From Betaproteobacteria bacterium (GTDB lineage: Bacteria; Pseudomonadota; Gammaproteobacteria; Burkholderiales; SG8-41): a DNA stretch of 33,391 nucleotides. This document shows positions 8,597 through 18,763 of the stretch, in pieces. Position 1 is the first letter of the stretch, and each line of letters opens with the position of its first letter. The stretch spans positions 1 through 33,391 of the forward strand of contig JAKFYK010000015.1 of the NCBI GenBank assembly GCA_021730905.1, written 5' to 3'. The position numbers and the translations under genes were made by a program. The notes beneath the pieces are model-generated. The model had not been told where the DNA came from. It did not search any database and worked only from the letters and a program-made list of their open reading frames with translations.

Positions 8597-9124
8597 ATGG
8601 CGAAAATGCAAGCATCCAAAATGCAGACCGGCAACGAAGAACGTGGCGACGGTCTGCGTGAAAAAATGGTGGCCATCAATCGTGTGACCAAGGTGGTGAA
8701 AGGTGGCCGCATACTCGGTTTCGCCGCACTGACCGTGGTGGGTGATGGCGACGGCAGCATCGGCATGGGCAAGGGCAAGTCCCGTGAGGTGCCGGTGGCC
8801 GTGCAGAAGGCAATGGAAGAGGCACGCCGCAAGATGGTCAAGGTGCAGCTCAAGAATGGCACGCTGCAGCACACGGTGATTGGTCGCCACGGTGCGTCCA
8901 AGGTTTATATGCAGCCGGCATCCGAAGGCACGGGCATTATCGCTGGCGGACCGGTGCGTGCGGTACTTGAAGTGATGGGCGTCACCAATATTCTGGCGAA
9001 ATGCCTGGGCTCAACCAATCCATACAACGTTGTGCGTGCCACGATCAACGGTTTGACTAATATGAACACGCCCGCTGAAATTGCCGCCAAGCGCGGCAAA
9101 TCGGTAGAAGAAATCACGGGGTAA
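8597..9124 (+). CDS. rpsE: 30S ribosomal protein S5
   Basis: This 175-residue protein is S5, which helps form the mRNA entry channel and influences decoding accuracy. [21 protein letters not shown] is the double-stranded RNA-binding-like S5 N-domain, followed by [16 protein letters not shown] (here [12 protein letters not shown]) and the C-domain [22 protein letters not shown]. The N-terminus [16 protein letters not shown] is slightly longer than in E. coli (167 residues). rpmD starts 2 bp after its stop. Confidence 0.97.
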   Translation: MAKMQASKMQTGNEERGDGLREKMVAINRVTKVVKGGRILGFAALTVVGDGDGSIGMGKGKSREVPVAVQKAMEEARRKMVKVQLKNGTLQHTVIGRHGASKVYMQPASEGTGIIAGGPVRAVLEVMGVTNILAKCLGSTNPYNVVRATINGLTNMNTPAEIAAKRGKSVEEITG

Positions 9125-9126
9125 TC

Positions 9127-9312
9127 ATGGCTGAACTCAAGAAAATCAAGGTAACACTGGTGAGAAGCCTGATTGGCACCAAACCGGAGCATCGTGCGTG
9201 CGTGCGCGGTCTGGGGCTGCGCCGCATTCGCCATGCGGTTGAGGTTATTGATACACCGGCCAATCGCGGCATGATCAACAAGGTGTCGTATCTGGTGAAG
9301 GTCGGAGCTTAA
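9127..9312 (+). CDS. rpmD: 50S ribosomal protein L30
   Basis: This small 61-residue 23S rRNA-binding protein is L30, placed between S5 and L15 as in E. coli. [20 protein letters not shown] and [22 protein letters not shown] are the conserved core. The length matches the family (58-61). It starts 2 bp after rpsE and is likely coupled to it. Confidence 0.96.
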   Translation: MAELKKIKVTLVRSLIGTKPEHRACVRGLGLRRIRHAVEVIDTPANRGMINKVSYLVKVGA

Positions 9313-9329
9313 GTTCGAAGGGTTATGCA

Positions 9330-9785
9330 ATGCGACTGAATAAGATTAAACCAGCCACCGGTTCCAAGCACTCGCGCAAGCGCGTAGGGCGCGGTACGGG
9401 CTGCGGGCTGGGCAAAACCGCGGGCCGCGGACACAAAGGGCAAAAAGCGCGCGCGGGCGGCTTTCATAAAATCGGTTTCGAGGGCGGTCAGATGCCGTTG
9501 CATCGCCGCCTGCCAAAACGCGGATTTCGTTCGCCGCTGGCAGGTGATACTGCTGAAGTGCGTCTGGGCGACCTTCAGAAATTAAGTGCCGAAACCATCG
9601 ATCTCGCCGCGTTGAAGCAGGCAGGCTTGGCGCATACCGGCGCGCTGCGGGCGAAAGTAATCCTGGCGGGTACGATTGAACGCAAAGTGGCTTTGAGGGG
9701 GCTGGTCGTTTCGAAGGGCGCTCGCGCGGCTATCGAAAAGGCGGGTGGCAGCGTGGAGCTTCCGGCTCCAGCAGCGCAGGCGTAA
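9330..9785 (+). CDS. rplO: 50S ribosomal protein L15
   Basis: This 151-residue protein is L15, a late-assembly protein of the large subunit. The Gly/Lys/Arg-rich N-terminal segment ([22 protein letters not shown]) and [16 protein letters not shown] are diagnostic. The C-terminal domain continues to [15 protein letters not shown] and ends with a short Pro/Ala tail. secY follows after 12 bp. Confidence 0.97.
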   Translation: MRLNKIKPATGSKHSRKRVGRGTGCGLGKTAGRGHKGQKARAGGFHKIGFEGGQMPLHRRLPKRGFRSPLAGDTAEVRLGDLQKLSAETIDLAALKQAGLAHTGALRAKVILAGTIERKVALRGLVVSKGARAAIEKAGGSVELPAPAAQA

Positions 9786-9797
9786 GAGGAACAGGCA

Positions 9798-11123
9798 TTG
9801 GCCGTTAACGATTCACTGCTGGCGTCGGGAAAACTGGGCGATCTGAAGCGCCGAATCCTGTTTTTGATCGGCGCGTTGATCGTGTTCCGCATCGGGTCGT
9901 TTATTCCCGTTCCGGGGATCGATCAGGCCGTGCTCGCTGATCTTTTCAAAGAGCAGCGCGGCGGTGTGCTCGACATGTTCAATTTGTTTTCGGGTGGTGC
10001 GCTGGAGCGATTTTCGATATTTGCTCTGGGCATCATGCCGTATATCTCGGCGTCGATTATCATGCAGTTGATGACGGTGGCTTCGCCGACGCTGGAGGCA
10101 CTTAAAAAGGAAGGCGAAGCAGGTCGCCGCAAGATTACGCAGTACACGCGCTACGGTACGGCGGGACTGGCAATTTTCCAGAGCGTGGCGATCGCGATTG
10201 GTCTTGAAAGTCAGCGCGGGCTGGTGATTGATCCCGGTTTGGCGTTTCGCCTGACGGCGATGGTTACGTTGACCACGGGAACGATGTTCCTGATGTGGCT
10301 GGGCGAACAGATTACCGAGCGCGGCATCGGCAACGGTATTTCGCTGATTATCTTTGCCGGAATCGCCGCAGGATTTCCGCAGGCGGTGGGCGGCACGCTT
10401 GAATTGGTTCGTACCGGTGCCATGTCGATTCCGGTGGTGCTGTTTATTGGTGCGCTGGTGGTGGGTGTTACCGCATTCGTGTGTTTCGTGGAGCGCGGCC
10501 AGCGCAAGATACTGGTGAATTATGCGAAACGCCAGGTGGGACGCAAGGTCTATGGCGGGCAAAGCTCGCATCTGCCGTTGAAACTGAACATGTCGGGCGT
10601 GATTCCGCCGATTTTCGCGTCGTCGATTATTCTGTTTCCCGCGACTATCGTGGGCTGGTTCGGCGATGGTGCATCAGGGCTGACCTGGCTCAAGGACGTT
10701 GCCGCAACGTTGCAACCCGGGCAGCCTATTTACACGTTGATATACGCTTCGGCAATCATATTTTTCTGTTTTTTCTATACGGCGCTGGTGTTCAATCCCA
10801 AGGAAACCGCGGACAACCTCAAGAAAAGCGGTGCGTTTGTGCCGGGGATACGTCCCGGTGATCAGACCGCGCGTCATATCGAGAAGATCACGCTGCGCTT
10901 GACGCTGGCAGGCGCGATCTACGTCACGCTGGTGTGTTTGTTGCCGGAATTGTTGATTGTTTGGAAGAAAGTGCCGTTTTACTTCGGCGGCACCTCGTTG
11001 CTGATTATCGTGGTGGTGACGATGGACTTCATGTCGCAGGTACAGGCGTACATCATGTCGCATCAGTATGAGAGTTTGTTGAAAAAAGCCAACTTCAAGG
11101 GTGGAATGTTCCCGACGCGCTAG
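9798..11123 (+). CDS. secY: Preprotein translocase subunit SecY (TTG start)
   Basis: This 441-residue inner-membrane protein is SecY, the protein-conducting channel of the Sec translocon with SecE and SecG. It has about ten predicted hydrophobic segments. Conserved sections include [30 protein letters not shown], shown here as its two halves [11 protein letters not shown] and [10 protein letters not shown], then [22 protein letters not shown], the cytoplasmic loop [23 protein letters not shown], and the final [17 protein letters not shown]. The start is TTG at 9798, with AGAGGA at 9785-9790 seven nt upstream; no ATG fits the known N-terminus. infA begins one base after the stop. Confidence 0.96.
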   Translation: MAVNDSLLASGKLGDLKRRILFLIGALIVFRIGSFIPVPGIDQAVLADLFKEQRGGVLDMFNLFSGGALERFSIFALGIMPYISASIIMQLMTVASPTLEALKKEGEAGRRKITQYTRYGTAGLAIFQSVAIAIGLESQRGLVIDPGLAFRLTAMVTLTTGTMFLMWLGEQITERGIGNGISLIIFAGIAAGFPQAVGGTLELVRTGAMSIPVVLFIGALVVGVTAFVCFVERGQRKILVNYAKRQVGRKVYGGQSSHLPLKLNMSGVIPPIFASSIILFPATIVGWFGDGASGLTWLKDVAATLQPGQPIYTLIYASAIIFFCFFYTALVFNPKETADNLKKSGAFVPGIRPGDQTARHIEKITLRLTLAGAIYVTLVCLLPELLIVWKKVPFYFGGTSLLIIVVVTMDFMSQVQAYIMSHQYESLLKKANFKGGMFPTR

Positions 11124-11124
11124 A

Positions 11125-11343
11125 ATGGCAAAAGAGGAAACCATACAGATGGCGGGCGAGATTGAAGAGACCCTGCCGAATGCAACCTTTAGAGTGAAAC
11201 TCGAAAACGGCCACGTTGTACTGGGCCATATTTCCGGAAAGATGCGCATGCACTACATTCGCATACTGCCCGGTGACAAAGTAACAGTGGAATTGACGCC
11301 CTACGATTTAACGCGCGGACGGATCGTGTTCCGCGCGAAGTGA
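11125..11343 (+). CDS. infA: Translation initiation factor IF-1
   Basis: This 72-residue protein is IF-1, an OB-fold factor that occupies the 30S A site during initiation. It begins [20 protein letters not shown] and ends [16 protein letters not shown]. The frame is open further upstream to 11101 inside secY, but the ATG at 11125 matches the family start and gives the standard 72 residues. The one-base gap after the secY TAG suggests translational coupling. The secY-infA-rpmJ-rpsM order is common in betaproteobacteria. Confidence 0.97.
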   Translation: MAKEETIQMAGEIEETLPNATFRVKLENGHVVLGHISGKMRMHYIRILPGDKVTVELTPYDLTRGRIVFRAK

Positions 11344-11364
11344 AAGAAGACTGGGAGCTGCAAA

Positions 11365-11478
11365 ATGAAAGTGCAGGCATCGGTAAAACGGATGTGCCGC
11401 AATTGCAAGATTGTGAAACGCAAGCGCGTGGTGCGGGTGATTTGCAAAGATCCGCGCCATAAGCAGCGCCAAGGATAA
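11365..11478 (+). CDS. rpmJ: 50S ribosomal protein L36
   Basis: This 37-residue protein is L36, the smallest 50S protein. It begins [16 protein letters not shown] and ends [11 protein letters not shown]. The zinc-ribbon ligands C11, C14, C27 and H32 are all present, so this is the zinc-binding form. It has 21 bp before it (GGGAG-type SD) and 40 bp after it. It is easily overlooked because of its size, but the sequence and position between infA and rpsM are decisive. Confidence 0.96.
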   Translation: MKVQASVKRMCRNCKIVKRKRVVRVICKDPRHKQRQG

Positions 11479-11518
11479 TTGTTTTAAAAACATATACTTA
11501 GGTTAGTGGAGTCATCGC

Positions 11519-11896
11519 ATGGCCCGTATTGGTGGCGTAAATATTCCGAATCATCAGCACGCTGAAATCGCATTAACGGCGATTTACGGCGTGGGTCGCA
11601 GCCGCGCACGCAAGATTTGCGTCGCGGCCGGCATTGAAACCAGCCGCAAGATGAAAGACTTGTCCGATAGCGAAATGGACAAGCTGCGCGAGCAGGTCGC
11701 GAAGGTCGCGACCGAAGGCGACTTGCGCCGCGAAGTATCGATGAACATCAAGCGGTTGATGGATCTGGGTACTTGGCGCGGCAAGCGGCACCGTGCTGGT
11801 CTGCCCGTACGCGGACAACGCACGCGCACCAACGCGCGCACGCGCAAGGGGCCGCGCAAAGCGGCGGTTAAGTTGCAAAAGAGCACCACCGTTTAA
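11519..11896 (+). CDS. rpsM: 30S ribosomal protein S13
   Basis: This 125-residue protein is S13, in the 30S head, forming bridges to the 50S and contacting P-site t[35 protein letters not shown] and the basic C-terminal [18 protein letters not shown] are diagnostic. It begins the alpha-operon block (rpsM-rpsK-rpsD-rpoA-rplQ). Only 40 bp separate it from rpmJ, which leaves little space for the S4-binding leader pseudoknot known upstream of rpsM in E. coli. Confidence 0.97.
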   Translation: MARIGGVNIPNHQHAEIALTAIYGVGRSRARKICVAAGIETSRKMKDLSDSEMDKLREQVAKVATEGDLRREVSMNIKRLMDLGTWRGKRHRAGLPVRGQRTRTNARTRKGPRKAAVKLQKSTTV

Positions 11897-11919
11897 GTTT
11901 TCATAGGTAGCGATTCCAT

Positions 11920-12309
11920 ATGGCAAAAGTCAGCACGCGAGTGCGCAAGAAGGTCAAAAAGAATGTCGCCGAGGGCATCGCCCACGTGCACGCGTCATTC
12001 AACAACACTATCGTCACGATTACCGACCGGCAGGGCAACGCGCTGGCCTGGGCGACGTCCGGCAGCAACGGCTTCAAGGGCTCGCGCAAGTCCACGCCGT
12101 TTGCGGCGCAGGTGGCGGCTGAACACGCCGGCAAGCTTGCGGTGGAGTGCGGCGTAAAGAATCTTGAAGTGCGTATCAAAGGGCCCGGTCCAGGCCGCGA
12201 ATCCGCGGTGCGTGCGCTGAATGCCGTGGGTTTCAAAATCACCAGTATTTCGGATGTGACGCCGGTGCCGCATAACGGCTGCCGTCCTCCGAAAAAGAGA
12301 CGAGTTTAA
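11920..12309 (+). CDS. rpsK: 30S ribosomal protein S11
   Basis: This 129-residue protein is S11, on the platform of the small subunit near the mRNA exit. [40 protein letters not shown] and the end [17 protein letters not shown] are conserved hallmarks. The length equals E. coli S11. The TAA lies inside the rpsD ribosome-binding site (AAGGAG at 12308-12313). Confidence 0.98.
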   Translation: MAKVSTRVRKKVKKNVAEGIAHVHASFNNTIVTITDRQGNALAWATSGSNGFKGSRKSTPFAAQVAAEHAGKLAVECGVKNLEVRIKGPGPGRESAVRALNAVGFKITSISDVTPVPHNGCRPPKKRRV

Positions 12310-12321
12310 GGAGATCCCAAC

Positions 12322-12948
12322 GTGGCAAGGAATCTCGACGCGAAGTGCAGGCAATGCCGCCGTGAGGGTGAAAAGCTGTTCCTCAAGGGCGAAAAATGTT
12401 TCACCGACAAGTGCGCCATTGAGCGCCGCAACTACCCGCCCGGACAGCACGGCCAGAAACAGGCACGTCTGTCGGGATATGGCGTGCAACTGCGCGAAAA
12501 GCAGAAAATCCGCCGTATCTACGGTTTGCTCGAACGCCAGTTCCGCAAGTTCTATGCAGAAGCGGCCGCCAGCAAAGGCGTTACCGGCGAAGCGCTGCTG
12601 CAGATGCTTGAGAGCCGTCTGGATACTGTGGCTTTTCGCATGGGCTTTGGTGCATCGCGCACCGAAGCGCGGCAGATCGTGCGACACAACGCCATACTAG
12701 TAAATGGCAAGCGGGTGAATATCCCGTCATTTCTGTGCCGCCCTGGCGACGTGATTGAAGTCGCCGAGGCCTCCAAGGCGCAGTTGCGCATAAAAGCGGC
12801 CGCTGAGGCCGCCGAATCGCGTGGCCGTGCGGAATGGCTGGAAGTCGACACCAAGGCATTAAAAGGCACGTTCAAAGCGCGTCCGCAGCGCTCGGAACTG
12901 CCGTCCAGCATAAACGAATCGCTCGTGGTCGAGCTTTACTCCAAGTAA
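12322..12948 (+). CDS. rpsD: 30S ribosomal protein S4 (GTG start)
   Basis: This 208-residue protein is S4, a primary 16S rRNA binder and translation-fidelity protein; in E. coli it represses the alpha operon. The start ARNLDAKCRQCRREGEKLF contains a Cys pair of the N-terminal domain, followed by NYPPGQHGQKQARLSGYGVQ and the S4 RNA-binding domain around LESRLDTVAFRMGF and RQIVRHNAILVNGKRVNIPS. GTG at 12322 is chosen because it matches the family start and lies 8 nt after AAGGAG. Confidence 0.97.
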   Translation: MARNLDAKCRQCRREGEKLFLKGEKCFTDKCAIERRNYPPGQHGQKQARLSGYGVQLREKQKIRRIYGLLERQFRKFYAEAAASKGVTGEALLQMLESRLDTVAFRMGFGASRTEARQIVRHNAILVNGKRVNIPSFLCRPGDVIEVAEASKAQLRIKAAAEAAESRGRAEWLEVDTKALKGTFKARPQRSELPSSINESLVVELYSK

Positions 12949-12987
12949 TCACGATAGTAGCGAAATTACCGAAGGGGCGCCCTTATT

Positions 12988-13968
12988 ATGTCCAGCACTG
13001 CACTTCTGAAGCCTCGTATCATCGACGTTCAGAACCTTTCGACGCATCATGCGCGGCTCACCATGGAGCCGTTCGAGCGCGGCTACGGCCATACGCTAGG
13101 CAATGCGCTGCGGCGCACGCTACTCTCGTCCATGCCGGGATATGCGGCGACGGAAGTCAGCATCTCGGGCGTACTGCATGAGTACTCGACGCTCGACGGC
13201 GTGCAGGAAGATGTTGTCGATATTCTGCTTAACCTCAAAGGCGTGGTGCTGAAGCTGCACAACCGCGATGAGGCAACGTTGATACTCAAGAAATCCGGTG
13301 AAGGCGCGGTAACTGCCGGCGATATCGAGCAAATTCACGACGTCGAAATCATCAATCCGGATCATGTGATTGCGCGTCTTGCGGCGGGCGGCAAGATCGA
13401 ATTGCAGATTAAAGTCGAAAAAGGCCGTGGTTATATCGCCGCGACCAGCCGCAAGGCACTCGAGGAGGAAGGCCGCAGCGTTGGTAATATTTTGCTGGAT
13501 GCCTCGTTCAGCCCGGTGCGGCGCGTGACTTACTCGGTGGAATCGGCGCGTGTCGAGCAGCGTACGGACCTCGACAAGCTCATCATGGACATCGAAACCA
13601 ACGGCGCCATCGATCCTGAAGAAGCCGTGCGCTATGCCGCGCGCATCATGGTTGAGCAGCTTTCGGTATTTGCTGATCTCACCGGCACGCCGGCGCTGAT
13701 CGAAGAGAAGCGTGCGACGCAAGTTGACCCGGTGCTGTTGCGCCCGGTAGACGACCTGGAACTTACCGTGCGTTCGGCCAACTGTCTGAAAGCCGAAAAC
13801 ATTTATTACATCGGCGATCTTATCCAGCGTTCCGAAACCGAATTGCTGAAGACACCCAACCTGGGCCGCAAGTCGCTCAACGAAATCAAGGAAGTACTGG
13901 CTTCGCGTGGCCTGACTCTGGGCATGAAGCTGGAGAACTGGCCGCCCGCAGGACTGGAAAAACTCTAG
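12988..13968 (+). CDS. rpoA: RNA polymerase alpha subunit
   Basis: This 326-residue protein is the alpha subunit. The N-terminal domain (about 1-235) forms the dimer that starts polymerase assembly: [26 protein letters not shown] and the later region around [20 protein letters not shown]. After a linker, the C-terminal domain (about 245-320: [20 protein letters not shown], then [19 protein letters not shown]) binds UP elements and activators. The length is close to the 325-329 of other proteobacteria. It lies between rpsD (39 bp) and rplQ (38 bp). Confidence 0.98.
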   Translation: MSSTALLKPRIIDVQNLSTHHARLTMEPFERGYGHTLGNALRRTLLSSMPGYAATEVSISGVLHEYSTLDGVQEDVVDILLNLKGVVLKLHNRDEATLILKKSGEGAVTAGDIEQIHDVEIINPDHVIARLAAGGKIELQIKVEKGRGYIAATSRKALEEEGRSVGNILLDASFSPVRRVTYSVESARVEQRTDLDKLIMDIETNGAIDPEEAVRYAARIMVEQLSVFADLTGTPALIEEKRATQVDPVLLRPVDDLELTVRSANCLKAENIYYIGDLIQRSETELLKTPNLGRKSLNEIKEVLASRGLTLGMKLENWPPAGLEKL

Positions 13969-14006
13969 GCGGCGGCACGCGCTGGTTGGAATAACAAGGA
14001 ATTATC

Positions 14007-14414
14007 ATGCGTCACGGTCACGGATTACGTAAGCTTAACCGCACCAGCAGTCATCGCCTCGCGATGCTGCGCAACATGGCAAACTCGCTGCTCAAGCATG
14101 AGGCCATCAAGACCACGTTGCCCAAGGCCAAGGAATTGCGCCGCGTGGTCGAGCCCATCATTACGCTCGGTAAATCGCCGTCGCTTGCCAATCGCCGGTT
14201 GGCGTTCAATCGCCTGCGCGACCGTGACAACGTTACCAAACTGTTTGCGGAAATCGGCCCACGTTACGCCAAGCGCAATGGCGGTTATCTGCGCATACTG
14301 AAATTCGGATTCCGCAAAGGCGACAACGCGCCGATGGCGTTTGTCGAACTGGTCGATCGCCCGGATCCCGTAGTACAAATCGAATCAGCCAAGACGGAGG
14401 AGGCTACGGCGTAG
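14007..14414 (+). CDS. rplQ: 50S ribosomal protein L17
   Basis: This 135-residue protein is L17, near the tunnel exit on the 50[21 protein letters not shown] at the start and [19 protein letters not shown] are diagnostic, as is [20 protein letters not shown]. It ends the ribosomal cluster and is followed by an intrinsic terminator 20 bp after its TAG. Confidence 0.97.
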   Translation: MRHGHGLRKLNRTSSHRLAMLRNMANSLLKHEAIKTTLPKAKELRRVVEPIITLGKSPSLANRRLAFNRLRDRDNVTKLFAEIGPRYAKRNGGYLRILKFGFRKGDNAPMAFVELVDRPDPVVQIESAKTEEATA

Positions 14415-14434
14415 TGCTTGCGCTACGCTGACTC

Positions 14435-14461
14435 AAAGCCGGCCTCGTGCCGGCTTTTTTT
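14435..14461 (+). terminator. Intrinsic terminator of the ribosomal protein cluster
   Basis: AAAGCCGGC (14435-14443) and GCCGGCTTT (14449-14457) form a perfect stem around CTCGT, and the right arm runs into seven T residues (14455-14461). It lies 20 bp after rplQ. The next gene is convergent on the other strand and has only an AT-rich inverted repeat (TTATAAA/TTTATAA, 14491-14509) at its end. Confidence 0.92.
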
Positions 14462-14503
14462 GCGAGAGAGAAATAGATTAAGTGCATGTTTTATAAATGA
14501 TTT

Positions 14504-15778
14504 TTATAATATTAAAATCACGCGGAAATCATTGACGTTGGTGCGTGTCGGCCCGGTAACCACGAGATCGTCGAGTGCGTGAAAATAGCTGTAGCCGTCG
14601 TTGTTGTCGAGCAGCTTTACGGCATCGATATTTTTTTCACGTGCGCGGTAGAGCGTATCGGGCGTGAGCACTGCGCCGGCGTTGTTTTCGGAGCCGTCGA
14701 TGCCGTCGGTGTCGCAGGCCAGCGCGTGGACGTTTTCCGCGCCGTTCAGATCAACGGCAAGCGACAATAAAAACTCCGCGCAGCGTCCGCCGCGACCTTT
14801 CCCTTTCACGGTAACCGTGCATTCGCCGCCGGAAATAAGTGCCACCGGCGCGCGCCACGGCGCGCCATGCTGCCGAATTTCGCGCGTGAGCGCGCCATAG
14901 ACCTTGGCCACTTCACGTGCCTCGCCGGTAACCGAATCACCCAGAATCGCGGGTTGAACACCTTGGGCCTTGAAAAATTCTGCTGCCGCTTGCAGCGAGG
15001 TCTGCGCGGTGGCGATGACGCGGTTTTCCACGCGCGCGAAAATGCGATCACCGGGTTTTGGCGTTTCGGCGATCTCGCCTGCAGCGCCGCGCGTGAGATG
15101 TGCTGTTATCGTTTGAGGCGGGTTTACGCCGTGCCTGGTGATCACGTTGAGCGCATCCCGGTACGTGGTTGGATCCGGCGCGCACGGACCGGACGCAATG
15201 TGCGTCGGATCGTCGCCCGTCACGTCCGAAATCACCAGTGCCGTCACCGGCGCGCGGCACGCTGCAGCCAGTCTGCCGCCCTGAATCGCCGACAGATGCT
15301 TGCGCACGATGTTCATATCCTGTATCGGCGCACCCGACATCAGCAATTGTTTTGTAATAATTTTTATGTCTTCAATCGCAATGCCCTCGGCGGGCAGGGT
15401 GAGCAGGCTGGAACCACCGCCCGACACCAGCACCAGCAGCAGATCATTCGGCGTCAGTGCTTTCACGCGCCGCAGGATTTCCTGCGCGGCTTTTTCGCCG
15501 GACTCGTCCGGCACCGGATGTCCCGCTTCGACAACCGTGATGCGATGGGTGAGCAGTCCATGCTGATAGCGTGTGATGACCAGCCCGTCGAGCGGCGCAT
15601 TGTCGGGCCACTGTTGTTCGACGGCCAGCGCCATGGATGCCGCGGCCTTGCCCGCGCCGACTACCAGCGTTTTACCTTTTGGGGGCTTGGGCAAATGCGC
15701 GCCGACGATCTTCAGCGGGTCGGCTGCCGCCAGCGCAGTCTGAAAACTGCCGAGCAGCAGCTCACGCGACGCTATCAT
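14504..15778 (-). CDS. Glycerate 2-kinase (DUF4147/MOFRL family)
   Basis: This 424-residue protein resembles GckA/TtuD-type glycerate kinases, which phosphorylate D-glycerate to 2-phosphoglycerate in serine-cycle, glyoxylate or tartrate metabolism. The N-terminal DUF4147 domain shows [18 protein letters not shown] and [15 protein letters not shown]. The C-terminal MOFRL domain shows the [16 protein letters not shown] and [14 protein letters not shown] motifs and ends [12 protein letters not shown]. The length is normal (about 415-440). Its ATG overlaps the uvrA stop by 4 bp, so it is probably translated from the uvrA message. No glyoxylate carboligase or tartronate reductase genes are nearby, so the pathway is not shown by context. 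The gene symbol is left open because gckA and ttuD are both in use. Confidence 0.9.
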   Translation of the reverse strand: MIASRELLLGSFQTALAAADPLKIVGAHLPKPPKGKTLVVGAGKAAASMALAVEQQWPDNAPLDGLVITRYQHGLLTHRITVVEAGHPVPDESGEKAAQEILRRVKALTPNDLLLVLVSGGGSSLLTLPAEGIAIEDIKIITKQLLMSGAPIQDMNIVRKHLSAIQGGRLAAACRAPVTALVISDVTGDDPTHIASGPCAPDPTTYRDALNVITRHGVNPPQTITAHLTRGAAGEIAETPKPGDRIFARVENRVIATAQTSLQAAAEFFKAQGVQPAILGDSVTGEAREVAKVYGALTREIRQHGAPWRAPVALISGGECTVTVKGKGRGGRCAEFLLSLAVDLNGAENVHALACDTDGIDGSENNAGAVLTPDTLYRAREKNIDAVKLLDNNDGYSYFHALDDLVVTGPTRTNVNDFRVILIL

Positions 15779-18678
15779 TGCAACACTGTCCTCAGGTAGC
15801 GTGCGGTATGGCTGCCGTCGTGGCGTGCTACTTCTTCGGGCGTGCCTTCGACGAGTATGCGGCCGCCGCCATTGCCGCCTTCGGGACCGAGGTCGATAAT
15901 CCAGTCCGCGGTTTTGATCACGTCGAGATTGTGCTCGATGACGACGATGGTATTGCCGTGATCGCGCAGCCGGTGCAGTACGCGCAACAGCAAATCGATG
16001 TCGTGAAAATGCAGTCCCGTGGTGGGCTCGTCGAGGATGTAGAGCGTGCGCCCGGTATCGCGCTTGGAGAGCTCCAGTGCGAGTTTCACGCGTTGCGCCT
16101 CTCCACCTGACAGCGTAATCGCGCTCTGGCCGAGCTTGATGTAACCGAGACCTACATCCAGCAGCGTTTGCAGTTTTCGCGAAATGGCCGGCACTGCGCT
16201 GAAAAACTCCGTTGCGTGCTCGACCGTCATTCCCAGTACTTCGGTGATGTTCTTGCCTTTATAGAGAATTTGCAGCGTCTCGCGGTTATAGCGTTTGCCA
16301 TGACACACATCGCACGGCACGTAGACGTCCGGCAGAAAGTGCATCTCGACTTTCAACATGCCGTCGCCCTGACATGCTTCGCAGCGGCCGCCTTTGACGT
16401 TGAATGAAAAGCGCCCGGCGCCGTAGCCGCGTTCGCGCGCGGCGGGAACGCCGGCGAACAAATCGCGTATCGGCGTGAACAGGCCCGTATACGTGGCTGG
16501 ATTGGAGCGCGGCGTACGGCCGATGGGGCTTTGATCGACGTTGACTACCTTGTCGAAGAATTCCAGTCCGATGATGTTCTCGTGCGGTGCAGGTTCAGCG
16601 GCGCTGCCATACAAATGCTGCGCAGCGGCGGTGTAGAGCGTGTCGTTGATCAGCGTGGATTTGCCGGAACCCGAAACGCCGGTGATGCAGACGAACAGGC
16701 CTACGGGAATCCCCACGGTGACGTTCTTGAGGTTGTTGCCGCTGGCGCCCTGCACCACCAGCTGTCGTTTCTCGTTGAATGGATGGCGCAACGCAGGCGT
16801 GTCAATGCGACGGCGTCCGGAAAGGTACTGTCCGGTCAGTGATTCCGCGTGCGCACTCACTTCCGCAGCCGTGCCTTCGGCGACGACGCGTCCGCCATGC
16901 ACGCCTGCGCCTAAACCCATATCTACCACGTAATCGGCATGCATGATCGCTTCCTGATCGTGCTCGACCACGATAACCGAGTTGCCGATATCGCGCAGGC
17001 GTTTCAGCGTTTCAATCAGGCGCGCGTTATCGCGTTGATGCAGTCCGATGGACGGCTCGTCGAGCACATACATCACGCCGGTCAAGCCCGAACCGATCTG
17101 GCTGGCAAGGCGGATTCGCTGCGCTTCGCCGCCCGACAATGTATCTGCAGCGCGGTCGAGCGAAAGATAGTCAAGGCCGACGTTGACCAGAAACTGCAAA
17201 CGGTTGGAAATCTCACGCACAATCTTGTCGGCAATCGTGCGGCGCGCCCCAGCGACATCCATATCGGCGAAAAACGCCATGGCCTGATCAAGAGATAAGT
17301 TGCTGATTTCATGTATATTTTTATTTGAAACGGTCACGTGCCGCGCTTCGCGCCGCAGCCGCGTGCCCGCGCACTCCGGGCACGCTTGCGTGTTCAGATA
17401 TTTGGCGAGTTCTTCGCGCACCAGCACTGAATCCGTTTCACGATAACGGCGTTCAAGATTGGGCAGCACGCCTTCGAACACATGTTCGCGCACGAAGCTT
17501 TTTCCTCGCTCGCCCGCATAGTTAAAACTGATTTTCTCGTGGCCTGAACCGTTGAGGATGGTGTTCTTAACCGCGTCGGGCAGTTCATTGTACGGTGCTT
17601 CCAGATTGAAGCTGTAGTGCTGCGCAAGGCTTTGCAGCATCTCGTAATAAAACTGATTGCGCCGATCCCAACCCTTGATCGCGCCGGAAGCCAGCGACAG
17701 ATCAGGAAACGCAACCACCCGCCTGGGATCGAAAAAACTTATCGTGCCGATGCCGTCACAGCGCGGACACGCACCCATCGGATTGTTGAATGAAAACAAA
17801 CGTGGTTCGAGTTCCGGTAGACTGTAACTGCACACGGGGCAGGCGAACTTCGCCGAAAATAAATGTTCTTTGCCGCTATCCATTTCAACCGCAAGCGCGC
17901 GGCCGTCGGCGTGACGCAACGCCGTCTCGAATGATTCGGCTAGCCGCTGTTTGGCATCTTCGCGCACCTTGAGCCGGTCAACGATTACATCAACCGTGTG
18001 CTTGAAGTTTTTTTTCAGCTTGGGCAACTCGTCGATTTCATACACCTTACCGTCGATACGCAGCCGCGCAAAGCCTTGCGCGCGCAACTCGTCGAAAAGA
18101 TCGGCCTGCTCGCCCTTGCGCCCGGCTACCAGCGGTGCCACGATCATCAGCCGCGTGTCGATGGGCAGCGTGAGTACATGATCGATCATCTGGGCGACGC
18201 TTTGTGCCTCGAGGCGCTTGCCGTGGTCGGGGCAATGCGGGTCACCCACGCGCGCGAACAGCAAGCGCAGGTAGTCGTGAATTTCTGTGATAGTGCCGAC
18301 AGTGGAGCGCGGGTTGTGGCTGGTAGCTTTTTGCTCGATGGAAATCGCCGGCGACAAGCCGTCGATCAAATCCACATCGGGCTTTTCCATGATCTGCAAA
18401 AACTGCCGCGCGTAGGCCGACAGCGATTCGACATAGCGGCGCTGGCCTTCGGCGTAGAGGGTATCAAACGCGAGCGACGATTTGCCGGAACCCGACAACC
18501 CGGTAATGACCACGAGCTGGTTGCGCGGCAAATCGAGGTTGATGTTCTTCAGATTGTGCGTGCGCGCGCCGCGTACTCGAATGTACTCGCCGGCTTTCGC
18601 GGGCAGGTCCGTGGCGGCGTCCAGACCGCTGTGCGGCAGATGAATGACGTTAGGACTGATATTGGAGCTTGCGGCCAA
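15775..18678 (-). CDS. uvrA: UvrABC excinuclease subunit A (start uncertain, TTG proposed)
   Basis: UvrA is the DNA damage-recognition ATPase of nucleotide excision repair. Two ABC ATPase modules are clear: the first Walker A is GLSGSGKSS near residue 60 and the second is GVSGSGKST, each followed by an LSGGEAQR signature. Zinc-binding cysteine pairs occur at CPVC...CPRC and CEAC...CDVC. The conserved start [17 protein letters not shown] leaves no ATG or GTG close by. The frame is open to an ATG at 18849, inside the divergent MFS gene. I chose TTG at 18678, giving 967 residues, near the usual 940-970, because a plausible promoter lies just upstream. No SD is obvious. CTG starts further in are possible. 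The 3' end overlaps the glycerate kinase by 4 bp. Confidence 0.93.
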   Translation of the reverse strand: MAASSNISPNVIHLPHSGLDAATDLPAKAGEYIRVRGARTHNLKNINLDLPRNQLVVITGLSGSGKSSLAFDTLYAEGQRRYVESLSAYARQFLQIMEKPDVDLIDGLSPAISIEQKATSHNPRSTVGTITEIHDYLRLLFARVGDPHCPDHGKRLEAQSVAQMIDHVLTLPIDTRLMIVAPLVAGRKGEQADLFDELRAQGFARLRIDGKVYEIDELPKLKKNFKHTVDVIVDRLKVREDAKQRLAESFETALRHADGRALAVEMDSGKEHLFSAKFACPVCSYSLPELEPRLFSFNNPMGACPRCDGIGTISFFDPRRVVAFPDLSLASGAIKGWDRRNQFYYEMLQSLAQHYSFNLEAPYNELPDAVKNTILNGSGHEKISFNYAGERGKSFVREHVFEGVLPNLERRYRETDSVLVREELAKYLNTQACPECAGTRLRREARHVTVSNKNIHEISNLSLDQAMAFFADMDVAGARRTIADKIVREISNRLQFLVNVGLDYLSLDRAADTLSGGEAQRIRLASQIGSGLTGVMYVLDEPSIGLHQRDNARLIETLKRLRDIGNSVIVVEHDQEAIMHADYVVDMGLGAGVHGGRVVAEGTAAEVSAHAESLTGQYLSGRRRIDTPALRHPFNEKRQLVVQGASGNNLKNVTVGIPVGLFVCITGVSGSGKSTLINDTLYTAAAQHLYGSAAEPAPHENIIGLEFFDKVVNVDQSPIGRTPRSNPATYTGLFTPIRDLFAGVPAARERGYGAGRFSFNVKGGRCEACQGDGMLKVEMHFLPDVYVPCDVCHGKRYNRETLQILYKGKNITEVLGMTVEHATEFFSAVPAISRKLQTLLDVGLGYIKLGQSAITLSGGEAQRVKLALELSKRDTGRTLYILDEPTTGLHFHDIDLLLRVLHRLRDHGNTIVVIEHNLDVIKTADWIIDLGPEGGNGGGRILVEGTPEEVARHDGSHTARYLRTVLQ

Positions 18679-18721
18679 TGGACAAAACGGGGGGCGACCC
18701 GTCCTCGAATGTAAACCTGCT

Positions 18722-18751
18722 AATATACCCGCCTTTCGTTTCAATTCCCAA
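18722..18751 (-). promoter_or_regulatory. Possible uvrA promoter
   Basis: Reading the minus strand, TTGGGA (18751-18746) and TATATT (18727-18722) are 18 bp apart and would start transcription near 18715, about 37 nt ahead of the proposed TTG start. The same AT-rich patch (TAATAT on plus) may serve the divergent MFS gene. No LexA-type CTG-N10-CAG box was seen here. Based on sequence match only. Confidence 0.35.
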
Positions 18752-18763
18752 TCCGTTTTACCC

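Noticed and set aside
9813..10571. Minus-strand open frame of 252 codons opposite secY
   Set aside because: His/Arg/Gln-rich translation antisense to transmembrane codons; a shadow of secY.
11479..11518. Promoter (TATACT at 11493-11498) or S4-binding leader before rpsM
   Set aside because: No -35 at a suitable distance, and 40 bp is too short for the known E. coli pseudoknot leader.
14867..15799. Plus-strand open frame of 310 codons opposite the glycerate kinase
   Set aside because: It is antisense to a well-recognised gene; the Arg/Cys/His-rich translation is what a GC-rich antisense frame gives.
17998..18714. Plus-strand open frame of 238 codons opposite uvrA
   Set aside because: It is antisense to the conserved N-terminal half of UvrA and resembles no family.
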